DNA of 64,000 nt from assembly GCA_033398695.1 (NCBI GenBank), contig CM065801.1, positions 107,439,170 to 107,503,169 on the forward strand, read 5' to 3'. This DNA comes from Orobanche coerulescens. Lineage: Eukaryota > Streptophyta > Magnoliopsida > Lamiales > Orobanchaceae. Position numbers and translations under genes: made by a program. Below are positions 57,843-64,000 of this stretch, piece by piece. Every line of letters starts with the position of its first letter. Positions within the stretch are counted from its first letter, which is position 1. A model generated the notes under the pieces. The model had not been told where the DNA came from. It was given only the letters and a program-made list of their open reading frames with translations, and searched no databases.

Positions 57843-59436
57843 CCAGTACTGCTGCTAGGAAAGAGCGATTGCGTGCTCTTGGCCTTCAAACTGTCTTTAT
57901 CCAGGATGTAGTTAATGCCTTGTATTCAGTGGAAAAAGCTCTGAATTGGATGCACACATCTGCAGTTAAAGAGATGACTGGATTACAGCATGAAGTCTCT
58001 CGAGTAGTCGAAGCCTTCACTATTTTGCCAGAAGTCTTCAAGCAAGCACTGAAGAATCTGCAAGAGAAACAAGAGCAACTCCTGAGAGACGAGGAATCCA
58101 ACACTCGCATATCCGAGGCCAAGACAGCAGCTGCCATGATCGAAACAACTTCCTAGCTTCGAGCCCACGACAAAAATATCAAAGATAAGTCGCAGGTGCT
58201 CTCCACCCTTGTCGAGAGAATGACAAACATTGAGACAAAACAGCATGCCGCTCTGGAGATCCTAGAACGTCTTGATGACGCCAAAATGGGGGAAGAAGTG
58301 AAAGAAGCAGCGAGGAGAACAAGGCTTCAGCACGAAAGGGAATTTAATACTGCTCAAGACAGCATCACCACTGAATTGAATAAATTAGCTCCACCCTCTC
58401 AAAGTTTCGTGGATTTCGTGTTCTCGACACGAGTTCCATGACCCCAATGTCCCTGGCAGACCTTGATTCAAAGACCTTCAAATTCGTCACAACCAACCGC
58501 CATCCCACTACTGAAGAAGTGAAGCAATGGAGGAGAAATGAACTAATGAGATATTTTGCAAAACTCGTCAGGGAATCCGCCATCTTCAAAGGTTATAAAA
58601 CATTAGCGGAGGCTGCAGACAAATTTACGAAGTTGTTAGAAGAAGGAAAGCTTCCTCTCCAACAAGAAATGAAATCCAAGCATAGAAGAGGAGATCGGAT
58701 CACCCATCCAGAAGACTGGATTCTTGCCTTCGACAGATCATACGATGGTAGAGCAATCTACTTAGATCAAGGCAATGATTCCCTATAACACTGGTGGCGT
58801 GGAACCGAGCATGATCCAGAGAAGAGGCCATGGAGAAATTCTGATTATAGGAGCTGAAATCCTTGTATTTTTTTGTTTGTAATTTTTCTTTCAGAATAGC
58901 AATCCTTGTACTCTATTATGAATATCAATAAAAATGTTTGCCTATCTTGAAAGATTACAACTCGTAATCTACTGTGTTAATGTATGATTACATAACTTAA
59001 ATTGTTGGGATAATAATCACAAGTATAGAAACTTGTTTAGAAATCAAAGTTGTACGAACTTGTCTACGAACAGTTCATAGAATCAGTTATATGCATCTAG
59101 AATACATTGTAAGATTGTGCCTGCGCGCCAATCATAAGCTTAAGTTGTAAAAAACTCTTAGCTCTATCGAACTCACTGCGAGCGCTCATAAATTAGACTA
59201 AGTTGCTAGAAGCCGATCATTTGTGTAAGACCAAGATATCTCGCCGAAGTCATCAAGAAGGTTATTCGCTTCATGAAGAAGGTTTTGGCATCATCAAGAA
59301 GACTTGAAAGATTTAAAGTCTTGGCAAATTGTCAAAAAGGGGGAAATTGTTGGGATAACAAACCTCTATCTGAAATTGTTAGGATAACAATACCAGATCG
59401 AAATTGTTGGGACAACATTTACCGTATCGATGATGC
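57843..59436 (+). pseudogene. Array unit 5
   Basis: First half open to the shared TAG at 58154-58156, second open from 58196. A cluster of changes near 58408-58435 and a deletion near 58450 shift the frame; open again 58438-58788. LTR fragment 59348-59436, two bases short (TACCAGATCG). Confidence 0.85.
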
Positions 59437-61032
59437 CCGATCCCGCCGCTAGAAAGAGCGATTGCGTGCTCTTGGCCTTCAAACCTGTCTTTATCCGTGA
59501 TGTAGTTAATGCCTTGTATTCGTGGAAAAAGCTCAATGGATGCACACATCTGCAGTTAAAGAGATGACTGGATTACAGCATGAAGTCTCTCGAGTAGTCG
59601 AAGCCTTCACTATTTTGCCAGAAGTCTTCAAGCAAGCACTGAAGAATCTGCAAGAGAAACAAGAGCAACTCCTGAGAGACGAGGAATCCAACACTCGCAT
59701 ATCCGAGGCCAAGACAGCAGCTGCCATGATCGAAACAACTTCCTAGCTTCGAGCCCACGACAAAAATATCAAAGATAAGTCGCAGGTGCTCTCCACCCTT
59801 GTCGAGAGAATGACAAACATTGAGACAAAACAGCATGCCGCTCTGGAGATCCTAGAACGTCTTGATGACGCCAAAATGGGGGAAGAAGCGAAAGAAGCAG
59901 CGAGGAGAACAAGGCTTCAGCACGAAAGGGAATTTAATACTGCTCAAGACAGCATCACCACTGAATTGAATAAATTAGCTCCACCCTCTCAAAGTTTCAG
60001 GATTTCAGGTTCTCGACCTGAGTTCCATGACCCCAATGTCCCCTGGCAGACCTTGATTCAAAGACCTTCTGAAATTCGTCTGCCAACCAACCGCCATCCC
60101 ACTACTGAAGAAGTGAAGCAATGGAGGAGAAATGAACTAATGAGATATTTTGCAAAACTCGTCAGGGAATCCGCCATCTTCAAAGGTTATAAAACATTAG
60201 CGGAGGCTGCAGACAAATTTACGAAGTTGTTAGAAGAAGGAAAGCTTCCTCTCCAACAAGAAATGAAATCCAAGCATAGAAGAGGAGATCGGATCACCCA
60301 TCCAGAAGACTGGATTCTTGCCTTCGACAGATCATACGATGGTAGAGCAATCTACTTAGATCAAGGCAATGATTCCATATAACACTAGTGGCGTGGAACC
60401 GAGCATGATCCAGAGAAGAGGCCATGGAGAAATTCTGATTATAGGAGCTGAACTTGTATTTTTTTGTTTGTAATTTTTCTTTCAGAATAGCAATCCTTGT
60501 ACTCTATTATGAATATCAATAAAAATGTTTGCCTATCTTGAAAGATTACAACTCGTAATCTACTGTGTTAATGTATGATTACATAACTTAAATTGTTGGG
60601 ATAATAATCACAAGTATAGAAACTTGTTTAGAAATCAAAGTTGTACGAACTTGTCTACGAACAGTTCATAGAATCAGTTATATGCATCTAGAATACATTG
60701 TAAGATTGTGCCTGCGCGCCAATCATAAGCTTAAGTTGTAAAAAACTCTTAGCTCTATCGAACTCACCTGCGAGCAGTTCATAAATTAGACTAAGTTGCT
60801 AGAAGCCAGATCATTTGTGTAAGACCAAGATATCTGCCAGAAGTCATCAAGAAGGTTATTCGCTTCATGAAGAAGGTTTTGGCATCATCAAGAAGACTTG
60901 AAAGATTTAAAGTCTTGGCAAATTGTCAAAAAGGGGGAAATTGTTGGGATAACAAACCTCTATCTGAAATTGTTAGGATAACAATACCCGGTATCGAAAT
61001 TGTTGGGACAACATTTACTGTATCGATGATGC
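59437..61032 (+). pseudogene. Array unit 6
   Basis: Altered start (CCGATCCCGCCGCTAG) and several one-base losses up to 59540. The coiled-coil part is fully open at 59786-60382. LTR fragment 60942-61032. Confidence 0.85.
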
Positions 61033-62635
61033 CCAGTACTGCTGCTAGGAAAGAGCGATTGCGTGCTCTTGGCCTTCAAACTGTCTTTATCCAGGATGTA
61101 GTTAATGCCTTGTATTCAGTGGAAAAAGCTCTGAATTGGATGCACACATCTGCAGTTAAAGAGATGACTGGATTACAGCATGAAGTCTCTCGAGTAGTCG
61201 AAGCCTTCACTATTTTGCCAGAAGTCTTCAAGCAAGCACTGAAGAATCTGCAAGAGAAACAAGAGCAACTCCTGAGAGACGAGGAATCCAACACTCGCAT
61301 ATCCGAGGCCAAGACAGCAGCTGCCATGATCGAAACAACTTCCTAGCTTCGAGCCCACGACAAAAATATCAAAGATAAGTCGCAGGTGCTCTCCACCCTT
61401 GTCGAGAGAATGACAAACATTGAGACAAAACAGCATGCCGCTCTGGAGATCCTAGAACGTCTTGATGACGCCAAAATGGGGGAAGAAGCGAAAGAAGCAG
61501 CGAGGAGAACAAGGCTTCAGCACGAAAGGGAATTTAATACTGCTCAAGACAGCATCACCACTGAATTGAATAAATTAGCTCCACCCTCTCAAAGTTTCAG
61601 GATTTCAGGTTCTCGACCTGAGTTCCATGACCCCAATGTCCCCTGGCAGACCTTGATTCAAAGACCTTCTGAAATTCGTCTGCCAACCAACCGCCATCCC
61701 ACTACTGAAGAAGTGAAGCAATGGAGGAGAAATGAACTAATGAGATATTTTGCAAAACTCGTCAGGGAATCCGCCATCTTCAAAGGTTATAAAACATTAG
61801 CGGAGGCTGCAGACAAATTTACGAAGTTGTTAGAAGAAGGAAAGCTTCCTCTCCAACAAGAAATGAAATCCAAGCATAGAAGAGGAGATCGGATCACCCA
61901 TCCAGAAGACTGGATTCTTGCCTTCGACAGATCATACGATGGTAGAGCAATCTACTTAGATCAAGGCAATGATTCCCTATAACACTGGTGGCGTGGAACC
62001 GAGCATGATCCAGAGAAGAGGCCATGGAGAAATTCTGATTATAGGAGCTGAAATCCTTGTATTTTTTTGTTTGTAATTTTTCTTTCAGAATAGCAATCCT
62101 TGTACTCTATTTTGAATATCAATAAAAATGTTTGCCTATCTTGAAAGATTACAACTCGTAATCTACTGTGTTAATGTATGATTACATAACTTAAATTGTT
62201 GGGATAATAATCACAAGTATAGAAACTTGTTTAGAAATCAAAGTTGTACGAACTTGTCTACGAACAGTTCATAGAATCAGTTATATGCATCTAGAATACA
62301 TTGTAAGATTGTGCCTGCGCGCCAATCATAAGCTTAAGTTGTAAAAAACTCTTAGCTCTATCGAACTCACCTGCGAGCAGTTCATAAATTAGACTAAGTT
62401 GCTAGAAGCCAGATCATTTGACAGAAGACCAAGATATCTGCCAGAAGTCATCAAGAAGGTTATTCGCTTCATGAAGAAGGTTTTGGCATCATCAAGAAGA
62501 CTTGAAAGATTTAAAGTCTTGGCAAATTGTCAAAAAGGGGGAAATTGTTGGGATAACAAACCTCTATCTGAAATTGTTAGGATAACAATACCCAGATCGA
62601 AATTGTTGGGACAACATTTATCGTATCGATGATGC
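61033..62635 (+). pseudogene. Array unit 7 (best consensus copy)
   Basis: No private frameshift seen: open from the preceding LTR tip (60867) to the shared TAG at 61344-61346, then 61386-61982 through the coiled coil (LVERMTNIETKQ ... LDDAKMGEEAKEAARR) and the basic domain (EEVKQWRRNELMRYF ... SKHRRGDRITHPEDW). LTR fragment 62546-62635. Confidence 0.88.
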
Positions 62636-64000
62636 CCAAGATCGCCGCTAGGAAAGAGCGATTGCGTGCTCTTGCCTTCAAACTGTCTTTATCCGTGATG
62701 TAGTTAATGCCTTGTATTCGGTGGAAAAAGCTCAATTGGATGCACACATCTCAGCTAAAGAGATGATCGGATTACTGATGAAGTCTCTCGAGTAGTCGAA
62801 GCCTTCACTATTTTGCCAAGTCTTCAAGCAAGCATCAAGAATCTGCAAGAGAAACAAGAGCAACTCCTGAGAGACGAGGAATCCAACACTCGCATATCCG
62901 AGGCCAAGACAGCAGCTGCCATGATCGAAACAACTTCCTAGCTTCGAGCCCACGACAAAAATATCAAAGATAAGTCGCAGGTGCTCTCCACCCTTGTCGA
63001 GAGAATGACAAACATTGAGACAAAAAAGATGTCGCTCTGGAGATCCTAGAACGTCTTGATGACGCCAAAATGGGGGAAGAAGCGAAAGAAGCAGCGAGGA
63101 GAACAAGGCTTCAGCACGAAAGGGAATTTAATACTGCTCAAGACAGCATCACCACTGAATTGAATAAATTAGCTCCACCCTCTCAAAGTTTCAGGATTTC
63201 AGGTTCTCGACCTGAGTTCCATGACCCCAATGTCCCCTGGCAGACCTTGATTCAAAGACCTTCTGAAATTCGTCTGCCAACCAACCGCCATCCCACTGCT
63301 GAAGAAGTGAAGCAATGGAGGAGAAATGAACTAATGAGATATTTTGCAAAACTCGTCATGGAATCCGCCATCTTCAAAGGTTATAAAACATTAGCGGAGG
63401 CTACAGACAAATTTAGGAAGTTGTTAGAAGAAGGAAAGCTTCCTCTCTAACAAGAAATGAAATCCAAGCATAGAAGAGGAGATCGGATCACCCATCCAGA
63501 AGACTGGATTCTTGCCTTCGACAGATCATACGATGGTAGAGCAATCTACTTAGATCATGGCAATGATTCCCTATAACACTGGTGGCGTGGAACCGAGCAT
63601 GATCTAGAGAAGAGGCCATGGAGAAATTCTGATTATAAGAGCTGAAATCCTTGTATTTTTTTGTTTGTAATTTTTCTTTCAGAATAGCAATCCTTGTACT
63701 CTATTTTGAATATCAATAAAAATGTTTGCCTATCTTGAAAGATTACAACTCGTAATCTACTGTGTTAATGTATGATTACATAACTTAAATTGTTGGGATA
63801 ATAATCACAAGTATAGAAACTTGTTTAGAAATCAAAGTTGTACGAACTTGTCTACGAACAGTTCATAGAATCAGTTATATGCATCTAGAATACATTGTAA
63901 GATTGTGCCTGCGCGCCAATCATAAGCTTAAGTTGTAAAAAACTCTTAGCTCTATCGAACTCACTTGCGAGCAGTTCATAAATTAGACTAAGTTGCTAGA
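62636..64000 (+). pseudogene. Array unit 8, cut by the window edge
   Basis: Altered start (CCAAGATCGCCGCTAGG) and several shortened CTG/CAG words (62733, 62751, 62775, 62817, 62833). A one-base loss near 63025 and a private TAA at 63448-63450 are seen. The trailer ends in AGTTGCTAGA at 64000, before the PPT. Confidence 0.85.

Larger units (their letters stand above)
40190..64000 (+). mobile_element. C2, Sirevirus-like Copia element with amplified 3' region
   Basis: 5' LTR 40190-41402, PBS 41405-41416, gag, pol to 47046, three polypurine tracts, promoter-like spacer, extra ORF from 47830, then a tandem array of its own 3' end to the window edge. No complete 3' LTR is seen. It starts inside the C1 extra ORF; the flank GGCTA (40185-40189) is the expected target duplication if this is a nested insertion, but the other end is outside the window. 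Better preserved than C1 in pol, with fewer stops. Confidence 0.85.
49931..64000 (+). repeat. Satellite-like tandem array of a ~1.6 kb retrotransposon 3' end
   Basis: Nine consecutive units start at 49931, 51447, 53052, 54651, 56247, 57843, 59437, 61033 and 62636; the last runs past the window. Periods are 1516 bp for the first and 1594-1605 bp for the others. Each unit holds the extra-ORF C-terminus (~325 codons), a trailer with AATAAA (missing in the first), a polypurine tract (AAAAAGGGGGAAA) and ~91 bp of the LTR start. It then jumps back into the ORF at the word CCAGTACTG. Nearly identical units and stop codons shared by nearly all of them show amplification as DNA, after the gene had decayed. 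Confidence 0.95.

Noticed and set aside
54694..61436. Repeated minus-strand open frames of 83-93 codons in every array unit.
   Set aside because: They are antisense shadows of the coiled-coil coding frame and recur only because the unit recurs; no protein motif or start context supports them.
49931..64000. Regular repeats could suggest a CRISPR array.
   Set aside because: The units are ~1.6 kb, contiguous without spacers, and made of retrotransposon sequence.
1..64000. Possible host protein-coding genes between elements.
   Set aside because: Every stretch over 300 bp could be assigned to an LTR, leader, spacer or decayed element gene; no exon-intron gene with a non-transposon product was seen.

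Overview
The window is plant nuclear repeat DNA from an angiosperm, probably a eudicot; the species cannot be told from the sequence. No host gene, tRNA or rRNA gene was found. Almost every base belongs to LTR retrotransposons: Ty1/copia families (A, B, E, G and the Sirevirus-like C1 and C2), a Ty3/gypsy chromovirus (D) and a solo LTR related to D. Start-Met tRNA primer-binding sites, CCHC Gag knuckles, DSG/DTG proteases, HHCC-DDE integrases, YVDD/FIDD reverse transcriptases and a chromodomain-like tail identify them. || Region 1 (1-31101) is a nest. The host is a minus-strand Copia (B) whose gag lies at the left edge and whose LTR is scattered over 2963-3026, 12561-13676 and 30899-about 31101. 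A solo Gypsy LTR (128-2533, target duplication TGAAG) sits in its gag. A nearly complete Copia A (3027-12560, duplication TTTTC) sits in its LTR. A minus-strand Gypsy D (13677-30898) sits in the same LTR. A decayed relative of A, Copia E (17730-25138, GATAA on both sides), interrupts the RNase H of D. Removing each insert rejoins the interrupted reading frame or LTR. || Region 2 (31102-33706) is a decayed gene resembling the plant 'putative gypsy type transposon' ORF, with a G-box and TATA-like box upstream, split by a minus-strand solo Copia LTR (32058-33618). || Region 3 (33707-64000) holds two Sirevirus-like elements. C1 is truncated. C2 starts inside the extra ORF of C1 and has LTR, PBS, gag and pol, three polypurine tracts, a promoter-like spacer, and an extra ORF with an acidic linker and a coiled-coil C-terminus. 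From 49931 to the window end, the 3' third of that extra ORF, its downstream region, the final polypurine tract and the first ~91 bp of the LTR are repeated nine times with a ~1.6 kb period. This is a satellite-like array made from a retrotransposon 3' end. || How the parts relate: every gag-pol set here would make virus-like particles, copy RNA into DNA and integrate it, but all copies carry stops, frameshifts or deletions, so none looks autonomous as sequenced. Some small indels may be assembly errors. The most unusual signals are the 1.6 kb array, arrays of the 12-bp palindrome TAGCGTGCGCTA shared by LTRs of unrelated Copia and Gypsy families, a triplicated TTGTTRGGAYAACAA palindrome at the Sirevirus LTR tip, and a separate promoter-like module in front of the extra ORF.
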